Origin: CAVDHB01 sp963608705
GTDB taxonomy: Bacteria > Bacteroidota > Bacteroidia > Bacteroidales > Bacteroidaceae
Direction: 5' to 3'
Length of the DNA stretch: 64,000 nt
NCBI GenBank assembly: GCA_963608705.1
Contig: CAVDHB010000075.1
Span: 1-64,000, forward strand
Shown: positions 1-8,785 of the stretch, piece after piece
Layout of the letters: every line of letters begins with the position of its first letter
How positions within the stretch are numbered: position 1 is the stretch's first letter
The notes under the pieces: model-generated
What the model was told of the DNA's origin: nothing
Databases searched by the model: none
What the model saw: the letters and a program-made list of their open reading frames with translations, nothing else
Translations under genes and position numbers: made by a program

Positions 1-84
1 TCTGCGGTGAGTTACGAAATTTCTGCGGTGAGTAATTTATTTTCTGCGGTGAGTAATTTATTTTCTGCGGTGAGTCACAAGAGC
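1..84 (+). repeat. 21-bp tandem iteron array, left copy
   Basis: Four units with core TCTGCGGTGAG begin at 1, 22, 43 and 64, an exact 21-bp period (two helical turns). Spacer parts vary (GTTACGAAAT, then GTAATTTATT twice). The array is cut by the window edge, so more units may lie to the left. A second four-unit array with core TCTACGGTGAG lies at 14597-14670 on the other strand. There is no spacer diversity of CRISPR type and no coding frame. Confidence 0.85.
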
Positions 85-173
85 TTATGCACCGTGCGGG
101 AGATATGCTAAAAGAATACTATGATTATCCGCAATCATACAATCCTTTCCTAATATCCAATTCATTAAATTCT

Positions 174-1283
174 TCAATCCTTTAATATTTCCGACACCGT
201 GGCGGAGATTACAGAACTGCCATAGAAAGAAGAGAAGCCATCGGGCTTGTTGCACGCTCCGATGACATGAGTTATGAAGAAGCCATATACATGGTCACGC
301 TTGTTTATCCACGGATAAGCCCCTGCCCATCCTGGTGAGCTTATCTGATAAGCCTCGCCAGTGGCAGTGTCAACGAGTTCACGCCACTCTCCCAAGCCAT
401 AAACGCCGTTGTGCAGTTTGTGAAAAGAACGGAGCACATAGTTCTCCTCCCACGGAACGACAGCGCCACGCACTTGGTCGGCTTGCATTTCCTTTACGGT
501 GGCAGTGCTTAGAACACGTTTGCCTTGGTAGATGCCTTCGTGGGAAATCATGTTGAGAAACCGCATGTAGTCTGAAAGCGTCGTGCATAGTCCGCCGCCA
601 AGCATGGGCGCATGACCACCATCGGTATTTATCGGTGTGAAGTGCGAGCGGTTCATGCCTAATGGACGAGCTATCAGCTCTTGGAAAAGCTTTTCAAACT
701 CCTTTCCGGCAGCCTTCTCTGCCATGCGTCCGGCTATCTGCATTGCCAGTCCACCATACTGAAAGCGAGTGCCGGCAGGGAAGATATTGGGCAGTGGAAG
801 TATCTCTGCCACTGCTGAATCTAAGTGGTTGTAGTTGTCAATGCGTGGAAGCGGAAGGTATGGCATCACTCCCGACGTGTGCGAAAGCAGTTGTCGAAGG
901 CGTATCTTCGCCTTGTTGCTGCCACGGAACTCAGGCAGCCACTTCTCCACAGGGTCGTCCCAACTTAGCGAAGTGCGGTCGACGACTGCCCCGATGACTG
1001 CTGCAGCCACCCATTTGCCAGCCGATGCCACATACACCTGTGTGTCTTCTGTATATCTGCCATAGCATTTTCGGAAAGCCACTGTGTCACTGCTCATCAC
1101 GCACACTGCCGCCCCGGGGTAGTATCCCTTGCCTATCCAAGATTCAATCATATCGTCAAGCGGAGCGAAACGCCCTGCATTGCCATCGCCAGCTGATGCC
1201 TCGGTGGTGCTAAATATCGCAACCCCAAAGACCATAGCCACCTTAACCACATTTCTGATTATTGCTGTCAAAACTGTATTCAT
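174..1283 (-). CDS. Beta-lactamase-family serine hydrolase (class C/esterase type), exported
   Basis: This 369-residue protein has a hydrophobic N-terminal segment (about residues 8-32) ending in a plausible signal-peptidase site, so it probably acts in the periplasm or at the surface. The class C/DD-peptidase/esterase fold is indicated by SAGK (SxxK nucleophile motif, about residue 88), the LLSHTSGV segment, and a downstream YGG in place of the usual YxN. The family hydrolyses beta-lactams, D-amino peptides or ester groups, and substrate cannot be told from sequence. It sits upstream of and divergent from SusC, so an esterase role in the glycan locus is possible, but this is inference. No clear TAnnTTTG promoter is visible upstream. 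Confidence 0.8.
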   Translation of the reverse strand: MNTVLTAIIRNVVKVAMVFGVAIFSTTEASAGDGNAGRFAPLDDMIESWIGKGYYPGAAVCVMSSDTVAFRKCYGRYTEDTQVYVASAGKWVAAAVIGAVVDRTSLSWDDPVEKWLPEFRGSNKAKIRLRQLLSHTSGVMPYLPLPRIDNYNHLDSAVAEILPLPNIFPAGTRFQYGGLAMQIAGRMAEKAAGKEFEKLFQELIARPLGMNRSHFTPINTDGGHAPMLGGGLCTTLSDYMRFLNMISHEGIYQGKRVLSTATVKEMQADQVRGAVVPWEENYVLRSFHKLHNGVYGLGEWRELVDTATGEAYQISSPGWAGAYPWINKRDHVYGFFITHVIGACNKPDGFSSFYGSSVISATVSEILKD

Positions 1284-1666
1284 CCGTTCTTCGTTTCTTA
1301 ATAATACGGAAGCGACGATGCGGATAACAGGTTAAAGAAACATGATTCAAGGTTGTACCAAGTGCCACAGCCTTGTTTTTGAACTTGCATATCTATATAC
1401 ATCAACCGCCGAAAATCAATCACCATCACATCAACACCTTTATACATAGTATCTGTGGCGATAAGCACTTAATATATCTGCCACCAAATCTCCAAACTAC
1501 TTCTCTGACAGATGACTAGTCGACATTTGAAAGAAATGTGTAAAAAAGTCAGCTTTTGACCACGTAAACACAGACTGACAACCGTATTTGATATAAAAAA
1601 GTGATTACAGTCCTGGTTAAAAGGACAAAAATAACTTATCATAGAAAAAACTATCAAACTACATTT
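1284..1666. other. Divergent intergenic region before SusC
   Basis: This is AT-rich DNA between the serine hydrolase and susC. It should hold the promoters of both, since they diverge. I find no good TAnnTTTG element with a spaced TTTG, which fits activator-dependent promoters of SusCD operons, but that is inference. No ORF here looks real. Confidence 0.5.
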
Positions 1667-4600
1667 ATGAATAATAACTACCTAACGAGCAGCAAACTGA
1701 GATGCTTATTACTCAGTCCGCTCTTTATGATGAGCGCACAATTGGCATCGGCTCAAAGCCAAGTCATCACAGGTGTGATTAAAGACGCACAAGGACAGCC
1801 GGTTATTGGAGCCAGCGTGCGTGTACAAGGACAAAAACAAGGTGCCATCACCGACTTCGATGGTAAATTCTCGTTGAATGCGGATGCCAAATCCAACCTT
1901 ATTGTCAGTTATATAGGGTATGAATCCCAAACAGTACCAGTGAATGGTCAGACAACTCTCAACGTGACCATGAAAGACAACAGCACCAATCTGCAAGACG
2001 TGGTGGTTGTAGGTTACGGTACCCAGAAGAAAGCCTCCCTGACCAGTGCCATCACCCAAATCAAGGGTGATGAGGTATTTTCCAACCGTCAAGTCAGCAA
2101 CCCCGCTTCCGCATTGCAGGGTTCCATTCCCGGTATGGTGGTGACACGTACCTCTACTCGTCCAGGTAATGACGGTACCTCATTCAAAATCCGTGGTGAC
2201 ATCTCCGTCAATGGTAACTCATCTCCCATGATTTTGATTGACGGTATGTATGGTTCCATTACTGACTTGAACGGTATGGATGCCAATGATATCGCTTCTG
2301 TGACTGTGTTGAAGGATGCTTCCGCCGCCATCTACGGTGCCCGTTCCGCCAACGGTGTGGTATTGGTGACCACCAAACGTGGTAAGAAAGGAAAAGCGCA
2401 GATTACCTACAATGGTACTTTCAGTACTTCCATTGACGGTATCCAGCCCAAACTGACCACCAACGCCCAATGGCTGGATATGTTCTATGACGCTCAGTTG
2501 CAAGACGCACAAGTGGTTCATCCCAACTTGAAGGGGAAACTGAACGCACAAGGATATCCCGCCGTGGAAGACCTGGGAGGTATGGAGTTCTGGTGGATTC
2601 TCTCCAGTGGAGCTGTCATGTCTGGTACAGACGCCTCTGGCAAGGTATGGGCCGGACGTGAACTGTGGCAGGCGTTGAAAGACGGAAAAGCGTTGAACTT
2701 GAACAATGCGGGAAAATCCATCCGTTATGAGCCATGGCACTATTTGATGGACGAGTTGTACGGTTCCACCTTCTCTCAGAAACATGACCTCAGCATCACA
2801 GGCGGTGACGACAAGTTCAAATACCGTCTGTCTTTAGGATACGCACAGGACAAGTCACAGTTGAAAGTGGCTGAAGACCAACAGAAGAAATACAGCGGCA
2901 TGCTGAACGTGGACTACCAGGCGAACGACTGGTTGAAGATTGAATCAGGACTGGCCTACGAGAAACGACTGGTCAGCAGCCCCAGTACGGATATCGGAAC
3001 TGGCTTCTATGATCCATGGCTATGGCCGATGTACAACGAAAAGGGAGAATTCTATGATACCTTTGGAGGACGTAACCCCATCGGCGGACTTGTCGGCGGA
3101 GGACGCTCGAACAGCTCCATCGTGAACTTCCGTGCCAATCTGAAAGCGACGGTAGACTTGGCCTTCTTGACCAAAGGACTTACGTTCTCGCTCTCAGGCG
3201 TTTACAAGAATGTAAGCCAACAATACACCAATACTAAATTACGCATTGACTATTACGACTGGACAGGCGATGTACTGACAAAGACACGTCAGGCTAAAGC
3301 GACCATCAGCGAGGAAAGCAAGAATTACGAGTACACCAACGGTGGATTGTTCTTCAACTATAACCGTACATTCAATAATGTACATGCGGTATCCGCCATG
3401 TTGGGTATGTCTGCGGAACAGGAGCCTTACAAACGTGTCTATGCAGCCCGGAACAACGGTGAGTTGTACCCTGGTTCAGGATTGATTGACTTGAACGTAT
3501 TCCAAGGCGGCAACAACAACGGCGCAGACGGCGGACAAACCAACTGGGCATTTGTCTCTTATCTGACCCGTTTGGGATATACGTACAACAACCGATATAT
3601 CTTGGAATTCTTAGGACGTAGGGACGGTTCTTCCCGTCTGACAGAAGATCAGCGTTGGAAAAACTTCTACTCTTTCTCCGCCGGATGGGTGATGACGGAA
3701 GAGAACTTCATGAAGAACCTTCATTGGGACTGGCTGAACTTCTTCAAAATACGTTACAACTACGGTAAGACAGGTTCCGTGGAAGGTATTGGCGACTACG
3801 AGCGTTACGCCACCATCAATCAAGGGAACGCTTGGTTTGACGATGGTACAGGAGCTTTGGCACAACTGCCTACCGCCTCTTTGGGAATGGTAGCTTCAGG
3901 CCGTACTTGGGAGACTATCAAGAGCCATGATGTCGGCTTTGACTTCAGTCTGTTCAACAGCCGCTTGTCTGGTACATTCGACTGGTACCAGCGCACCAAC
4001 GACGGAATGTTCATTTCCGTGACCTACCCCTCTATTCTGGGTATTGGCGCACCGAAAACCAACAATGGTAAATTCCGCTCAAAAGGATGGGAAGTGGAAC
4101 TGAACTGGCGTGACCGCATTGGCGAAGTGACTTATAACATCGGTGCCAATTTGGCGGACAACCATACGGAAGTCATGCGGTTGGAAAACAACGAGAACGT
4201 TCCTAATGCGGGTGTGAATACTGGACGTTTGATTGGCAAGCCGAAAACTGCGCTCTACGTGTACGAGACCATGCCTATCTTCCAGAATCAGGCAGAAGTG
4301 GACGCTTATTATAACAAGTATTACTGGGTAGACCCGAACGATCATGATAAGGGTGTGAAACCGGGCAATATCCTGCCTGCTCCACAAGATAAGAATACAG
4401 GTTCCTTACGTCCGGGTGCACGTGGACGTGTGGATGTGAACGGCAACGGTGTGATAGACAAGGACGACCTGGTTTACAAGGGCGATACCGCTCCCCACTT
4501 CACCTTCGGATTCCGTTTGGGACTGGAATGGAAAGGCATTGATTTCAACGCCTTCTTCCAAGGCCAGGGCAAACAGAACGTATTGCGTACAGGTTATCTA

Positions 4601-4978
4601 TACGCACCTTGGATTGCGAACTACACCCTCCAGAACGCCGCCTTTATGGGCAAGACTTGGACGGATGAAAACCCCAATGCGGAATATCCTATCATCTCAC
4701 GTAACTCTGGTTTCAACAACTGGAACTATTCCAATGTCGATGCCTCCGTACAGAACTCCCGTTACGTGCGTTTGAAATCGTTAGTCGTAGGCTATACCCT
4801 GCCCCAAACATGGACGAAGAAATTCTCAGTGAGCAAATTACGTTTGTTCTTCTCTGCGGAAGACTTGTTTGAAATCACCAGCATCAAAGACGGTTATGAC
4901 CCCGAAGCGGGAGAAGCATCCAATAACATGTTCCCCTTCAACCGTACCCTGTCTTTCGGTCTGAATGTTACATTCTAA
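1667..4978 (+). CDS. SusC/RagA-family TonB-dependent outer-membrane transporter
   Basis: The start is taken at the ATG at 1667, which gives a normal signal peptide (LLSPLFMMSAQLASAQ) and 1103 residues. Earlier in-frame codons add an unlikely N-terminus. Order: signal peptide; carboxypeptidase-like regulatory domain (GVIKDAQGQPVIGASV onward, about 35-110); TonB plug with VVVVGYGTQKK (about 110-240); 22-strand barrel to the C-terminal LNVTF. No STN/anti-sigma-receptor domain precedes it, so it should not signal to an ECF sigma factor. It imports oligosaccharides through the outer membrane with the SusD lipoprotein encoded 25 nt downstream. Neighbouring GH88 and beta-helix hydrolase genes suggest a uronate-containing glycan as substrate (inference). 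Confidence 0.95.
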   Translation: MNNNYLTSSKLRCLLLSPLFMMSAQLASAQSQVITGVIKDAQGQPVIGASVRVQGQKQGAITDFDGKFSLNADAKSNLIVSYIGYESQTVPVNGQTTLNVTMKDNSTNLQDVVVVGYGTQKKASLTSAITQIKGDEVFSNRQVSNPASALQGSIPGMVVTRTSTRPGNDGTSFKIRGDISVNGNSSPMILIDGMYGSITDLNGMDANDIASVTVLKDASAAIYGARSANGVVLVTTKRGKKGKAQITYNGTFSTSIDGIQPKLTTNAQWLDMFYDAQLQDAQVVHPNLKGKLNAQGYPAVEDLGGMEFWWILSSGAVMSGTDASGKVWAGRELWQALKDGKALNLNNAGKSIRYEPWHYLMDELYGSTFSQKHDLSITGGDDKFKYRLSLGYAQDKSQLKVAEDQQKKYSGMLNVDYQANDWLKIESGLAYEKRLVSSPSTDIGTGFYDPWLWPMYNEKGEFYDTFGGRNPIGGLVGGGRSNSSIVNFRANLKATVDLAFLTKGLTFSLSGVYKNVSQQYTNTKLRIDYYDWTGDVLTKTRQAKATISEESKNYEYTNGGLFFNYNRTFNNVHAVSAMLGMSAEQEPYKRVYAARNNGELYPGSGLIDLNVFQGGNNNGADGGQTNWAFVSYLTRLGYTYNNRYILEFLGRRDGSSRLTEDQRWKNFYSFSAGWVMTEENFMKNLHWDWLNFFKIRYNYGKTGSVEGIGDYERYATINQGNAWFDDGTGALAQLPTASLGMVASGRTWETIKSHDVGFDFSLFNSRLSGTFDWYQRTNDGMFISVTYPSILGIGAPKTNNGKFRSKGWEVELNWRDRIGEVTYNIGANLADNHTEVMRLENNENVPNAGVNTGRLIGKPKTALYVYETMPIFQNQAEVDAYYNKYYWVDPNDHDKGVKPGNILPAPQDKNTGSLRPGARGRVDVNGNGVIDKDDLVYKGDTAPHFTFGFRLGLEWKGIDFNAFFQGQGKQNVLRTGYLYAPWIANYTLQNAAFMGKTWTDENPNAEYPIISRNSGFNNWNYSNVDASVQNSRYVRLKSLVVGYTLPQTWTKKFSVSKLRLFFSAEDLFEITSIKDGYDPEAGEASNNMFPFNRTLSFGLNVTF

Positions 4979-5003
4979 TTCATTAATTTCAAGAAATATC
5001 ATC

Positions 5004-7025
5004 ATGAAACGAAGTCATATATTCATCGCAAGTGCATTAACCGCCCTGTCATTGGCAAGTTGCTCCGACTTCCTCGACACCAAACCACTGGCAAACGGTA
5101 CAGACGCGATTTATTACGAAAACGCCTCTCAGTTTGAGGCAGCCGCCAACGGTCTATATAATATAGAGAACTGGAAAGGTTATGACGGTAAAGCCCGTTA
5201 CAACTTGGACGGCGGAACAGATATTACAGGTTTCACCTCGAATGGAGGTGGATCCGCCGGCGAAAGCGATGGCTATTGGGACAAATGCTATTCCTATATC
5301 CGCAACTGCAATGTGGTATTGGAAAAAGCCAAACAATACAAAGGCGACCAGAAGGAAATCGCCAATTCCGTGGGTACAGCCTACTTCTTCCGCGCATGGC
5401 AACATTTCATCTTGCTGCAACGGTTTGGCGGGGTGCCTATCGCCGACCATGTGTTCGATGTGACAGACCCTTCTCTTTACGGTCCACGCAAGAGTCGTTA
5501 CGAAGTGGTGAAGTTTATCTTGGATGACCTGAACAAAGCCATCGAGCTGTTGAACCCCGTAAACGCTTCCAAGATGACTTCCGATAAGGTGAACAAACAG
5601 ATTGCACAGGCATTCCTCGCCCGTGTCACCCTTTATGAAGCAACCTGGGAGAAATACACGCCTTCAATAAACTATGACCTTGACGGAGACGGCAGCTCTA
5701 AGGGTGCGGGAAAAACCAAACCAAAAGGCTATCCTACCATCCAGCAATTCTTCACCATGGCAAAGGACAACGCCAAGACCGTCATGGAGAACAACGCCTA
5801 CAGCCTGTGGGACAAGTGTGACTCCTTGAGCTATTACTACCTGTTCAACATCGATGACAAAGGCGGTAATATCAGCAACTATAAAAACCTGGGAAAGAAC
5901 ACGAACAAGGAGTTCATCTTCAGTGTAAAGTATGACTATGATGTCAAAAGAATTGGCATTAACTTGGGATGGACGGTAACCACCGGCGCCAATGGCGGTA
6001 TGAGTACACAGTTTGGGGAATCCTTCCTCTGCCGTAACGGTCTTCCCATCCGCTTGAGCAGATCCGCCAACATCAACGAAGCATACAACAACCCACAATT
6101 CGACGGATGGAAGAAGAGTTTTGCGGGAGAATTCAGAAACCGTGATTACCGCTTCGTAGGATGTACAGATGTGCCAGACAGAGTGTCATGGAGAAACATG
6201 GCAGCTTCAGAAAAAGGACCTGTCCACACCACGAATGACGGAAAACCTTACGCAGACCCTGTCTATCCAAAGCCAGTCTACGACAAGAATGACCCTGCCT
6301 TTAACAGTGTGCAGGCTATCTTCAATCCGACCGTAAAGGGAGGAACACATAGTGGCTATTCATCCCGCAAGTTCAACCCGGAAGGTAACAATCGTGCGGA
6401 CAAGACCGAAAGTCCTGACTGGCCGGTTATACGTCTGGCTGAGATGTACCTGATTTATGCTGAAGCCACTTGTGAACTGGGCAACGGAACCATCTCGGAC
6501 AATGACTTGAACATCTCCATCAACAAGCTGCGTGCCCGTGCGGGAGTCGCTCCTTTGACCAACGCATTGATTTCGGGACTGTATGATGCGGATGCCTACG
6601 ACTATGCACAAGGAAAGACTGTATGCAAAAAACTGACAATGCTGGGAGAGATTCGCCGTGAACGGGCTTGCGAACTCTTCGGAGAAGGATTCCGCATGGA
6701 TGACTTGAAACGTTGGGGAATCGCCAACGACATCCTCGGCACGAACAAGGACATCTTGGGACGTCACTTGCTGAACACGGCCTATACCACCCACAAGGCG
6801 AATGACAAGGACTATCATGGCCAATGGTGCTTTGACCCAGCCACAGACACCTCCAAACTGCTTTACGGTCTGTACGACAAGGTATCTCAAAACAATCCGG
6901 ACTACGGACGTACCATCGCTGCGGAAGCAAAGAACTTGTTGTTCACTCAACGTGATTTCTTGTCTCCAATTCCACTGGGACAGATTCGCTTGAACGCTGC
7001 GTTGAAGCAGAATCCGGGATGGTAA
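5004..7025 (+). CDS. SusD/RagB-family surface glycan-binding lipoprotein
   Basis: The start is the ATG at 5004, giving a lipoprotein signal peptide with lipobox LASC (Cys about residue 20) and 673 residues. Typical SusD features are the opening DFLDTKP, the TPR-like helices (YFFRAWQHFILLQRFGGVPI), and the C-terminal RRERACELFGEGFRMDDLKRW block. It caps the SusC barrel at the cell surface and binds the glycan for import. It lies 25 nt after SusC in the same operon, and a strong terminator follows at 7071. It is longer than the roughly 550 residues usual for SusD, with extra loops around 400-450. Confidence 0.95.
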   Translation: MKRSHIFIASALTALSLASCSDFLDTKPLANGTDAIYYENASQFEAAANGLYNIENWKGYDGKARYNLDGGTDITGFTSNGGGSAGESDGYWDKCYSYIRNCNVVLEKAKQYKGDQKEIANSVGTAYFFRAWQHFILLQRFGGVPIADHVFDVTDPSLYGPRKSRYEVVKFILDDLNKAIELLNPVNASKMTSDKVNKQIAQAFLARVTLYEATWEKYTPSINYDLDGDGSSKGAGKTKPKGYPTIQQFFTMAKDNAKTVMENNAYSLWDKCDSLSYYYLFNIDDKGGNISNYKNLGKNTNKEFIFSVKYDYDVKRIGINLGWTVTTGANGGMSTQFGESFLCRNGLPIRLSRSANINEAYNNPQFDGWKKSFAGEFRNRDYRFVGCTDVPDRVSWRNMAASEKGPVHTTNDGKPYADPVYPKPVYDKNDPAFNSVQAIFNPTVKGGTHSGYSSRKFNPEGNNRADKTESPDWPVIRLAEMYLIYAEATCELGNGTISDNDLNISINKLRARAGVAPLTNALISGLYDADAYDYAQGKTVCKKLTMLGEIRRERACELFGEGFRMDDLKRWGIANDILGTNKDILGRHLLNTAYTTHKANDKDYHGQWCFDPATDTSKLLYGLYDKVSQNNPDYGRTIAAEAKNLLFTQRDFLSPIPLGQIRLNAALKQNPGW

Positions 7026-7070
7026 TTTACCACGCAATTGTAAGTTTGTTTATACGATAAAGTAGGTTTT

Positions 7071-7106
7071 GACACCGCTCTTCGCTGGAAGGGCGGTGTC
7101 TTTTTA
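7071..7106 (+). terminator. Rho-independent terminator of the susCD operon
   Basis: GACACCGC and GCGGTGTC pair, extended inward by CTT/AAG across a wobble pair, around a CGCTGG loop. TTTTTATA follows. It lies 46 nt after the SusD stop. Confidence 0.9.
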
Positions 7107-7137
7107 TACCTGTACTTGTTCATCTGAAAATAATTCG

Positions 7138-7145
7138 CTAACTTC
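7138..7145 (+). promoter_or_regulatory. Possible -7 element for the AAA/PD-(D/E)XK gene
   Basis: TAACTTCG is one mismatch from TAnnTTTG and lies 32 nt before the ATG at 7177, just after the susCD terminator. No spaced TTTG is evident. Confidence 0.35.
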
Positions 7146-7176
7146 GCACAAACTAAAACCAATCTATGTCATTGCC

Positions 7177-8748
7177 ATGGAACTACGCAGGAAACTTTAT
7201 CCGATAGGGATACAAACATTCTCGAACATACGAGAAGGCAATTATTTATATATCGACAAGACAGCGTATGTCTACCGTATGACACACGCTGATGCGAAAT
7301 ACGTATTTCTGAGTCGTCCACGCCGATTCGGAAAATCATTGCTTACTTCTACCCTACGCAGCTATTTCTCTGGACAAAAAGAGTTGTTCAAAGGGCTTGC
7401 CATAGAAAAACTGGAAAAAGACTGGACAGAATATCCTGTGTTGCATTTCGACATGAGCTTGGGAAAGCACATGGAAAAAGAGCAACTTACACGTTACATT
7501 GAAGGACAGTTGGCCAGGAATGAGGAAGAGGTGGGAGTAAAAGACCATCCATTGGATGTAAACGACCGACTGACCGATCTTATTATTGCAACCTATAAAA
7601 AGACGGGGAAGAAAGTGGTCATCCTCATCGATGAGTACGACGCTCCCTTGCTGGACGTGGTACATGAGGAAAAGAATCTTCCTGTGCTAAGAGACGTGAT
7701 GCGCAACTTCTACAGTCCCCTGAAAGGCTGCGACCCTTATCTCCGCTTTGTCTTTCTGACGGGTATTACCAAGTTTTCCCAGCTGAGCATTTTCAGTGAG
7801 CTGAACAATATTAAAAATATCAGCATGGACGAGGATTTTGCCGCAGTATGCGGCATTACAGAAGAGGAGATGCATACCGAGATGGATAACGATTTAAAGT
7901 GTTTTGCAGCAAAGACTGGTATTTCCAAAGAAGCAGTCATGGGAAAATTAAAGGAGCTTTATGACGGCTACCATTTTGCCTGGCCATCCCCAGACATTTA
8001 CAATCCCTATAGTCTACTCAACGCACTTGCTGACGGAAAACTAAAGTCCTACTGGTTCGGCAGCGGCACTCCCACCTACCTCATAGAGATGCTGCGCAAA
8101 TACGACATAAAGCCTCAGCAACTGGGTCTGATGAAAAGCCCTGCGGACGTGTTCGACGCACCGACTGAACGATTGACGGACATCACACCCCTGCTTTATC
8201 AAAGCGGATATGTCACAATAAAAGATTATTCGGAAATCACGGAACTGTACACGCTGGGAATCCCCAACAAGGAAGTGAGAATCGGATTGATGAAAAGTCT
8301 GCTTCCTAATTATGTGAACAGACAAACGGGCAACGGACTGACTACTATCGGTCTGATGTACGAGTGCATTTACCACAAGGACATGGACGGAGCCTTGCGC
8401 CTGCTGCAAACCTTCCTCTCCACCGTTCCCTATTGCAACCATACGGACTACGAAGGTCACTACCAACAGATGCTCTTCGTCATTTTCAGTATTTTCGGAA
8501 TGTATTGCGACGTGGAAGTACACACACCCAAAGGGAGGGTGGACATCGTACTACGGGCTACGCATACCCTGTATCTTATTGAACTGAAACTGGACAAGAG
8601 TGCCGAAGCGGCCATGAACCAGATTGATTTGAAACAATACCCCCAACGCTTCCAACTATGCAAACTGCCTATCGTGAAGGTAGGAATAAACTTCAACAGC
8701 GAATCTCATACGTTGGAGAATTGGAAGATAGAGCCGTTTCAAAACTAA
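7177..8748 (+). CDS. AAA-ATPase-like / PD-(D/E)XK nuclease-superfamily protein
   Basis: The start at ATG 7177 (MELRRKLYPIG) matches the start of the two paralogues at 46038 and 47677. The protein has 523 residues: an N-terminal P-loop domain with Walker A-like RPRRFGKSLL (about 50-60) and Walker B VVILIDEYD (about 145), and a C-terminal PD-(D/E)XK domain with GRVDIV and LIELKLDK (about 450-480). This is the combined AAA-ATPase-like/PDDEXK_9 architecture, greatly expanded in Bacteroidales and of unknown function; a defence or mobile-DNA role is often supposed. It separates SusD from the regulator and looks like an insertion into the glycan locus. A perfect hairpin at 8750 directly follows the stop. 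Confidence 0.9.
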   Translation: MELRRKLYPIGIQTFSNIREGNYLYIDKTAYVYRMTHADAKYVFLSRPRRFGKSLLTSTLRSYFSGQKELFKGLAIEKLEKDWTEYPVLHFDMSLGKHMEKEQLTRYIEGQLARNEEEVGVKDHPLDVNDRLTDLIIATYKKTGKKVVILIDEYDAPLLDVVHEEKNLPVLRDVMRNFYSPLKGCDPYLRFVFLTGITKFSQLSIFSELNNIKNISMDEDFAAVCGITEEEMHTEMDNDLKCFAAKTGISKEAVMGKLKELYDGYHFAWPSPDIYNPYSLLNALADGKLKSYWFGSGTPTYLIEMLRKYDIKPQQLGLMKSPADVFDAPTERLTDITPLLYQSGYVTIKDYSEITELYTLGIPNKEVRIGLMKSLLPNYVNRQTGNGLTTIGLMYECIYHKDMDGALRLLQTFLSTVPYCNHTDYEGHYQQMLFVIFSIFGMYCDVEVHTPKGRVDIVLRATHTLYLIELKLDKSAEAAMNQIDLKQYPQRFQLCKLPIVKVGINFNSESHTLENWKIEPFQN

Positions 8749-8749
8749 T

Positions 8750-8779
8750 AGTAGAGACGCGATTCATCGCGTCTCTACT
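8750..8779. terminator. Perfect 13-bp-stem hairpin between convergent genes
   Basis: AGTAGAGACGCGA pairs perfectly with TCGCGTCTCTACT around a TTCA loop. It fills the 37-bp gap between the converging AAA/PD-(D/E)XK gene and the regulator gene and has short T/A runs, so it can act as a bidirectional terminator. GTAGAGACGCGATT...-type hairpins recur in Bacteroidetes intergenic DNA (recollection). A degraded half copy (AGTAGAGATGCGATGAATC) lies at 28691-28709. Confidence 0.75.
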
Positions 8780-8785
8780 TGGATT

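Noticed and set aside
1..84. Repeat array as a CRISPR
   Set aside because: The period is 21 bp with near-identical filler and no unique spacers or cas genes.
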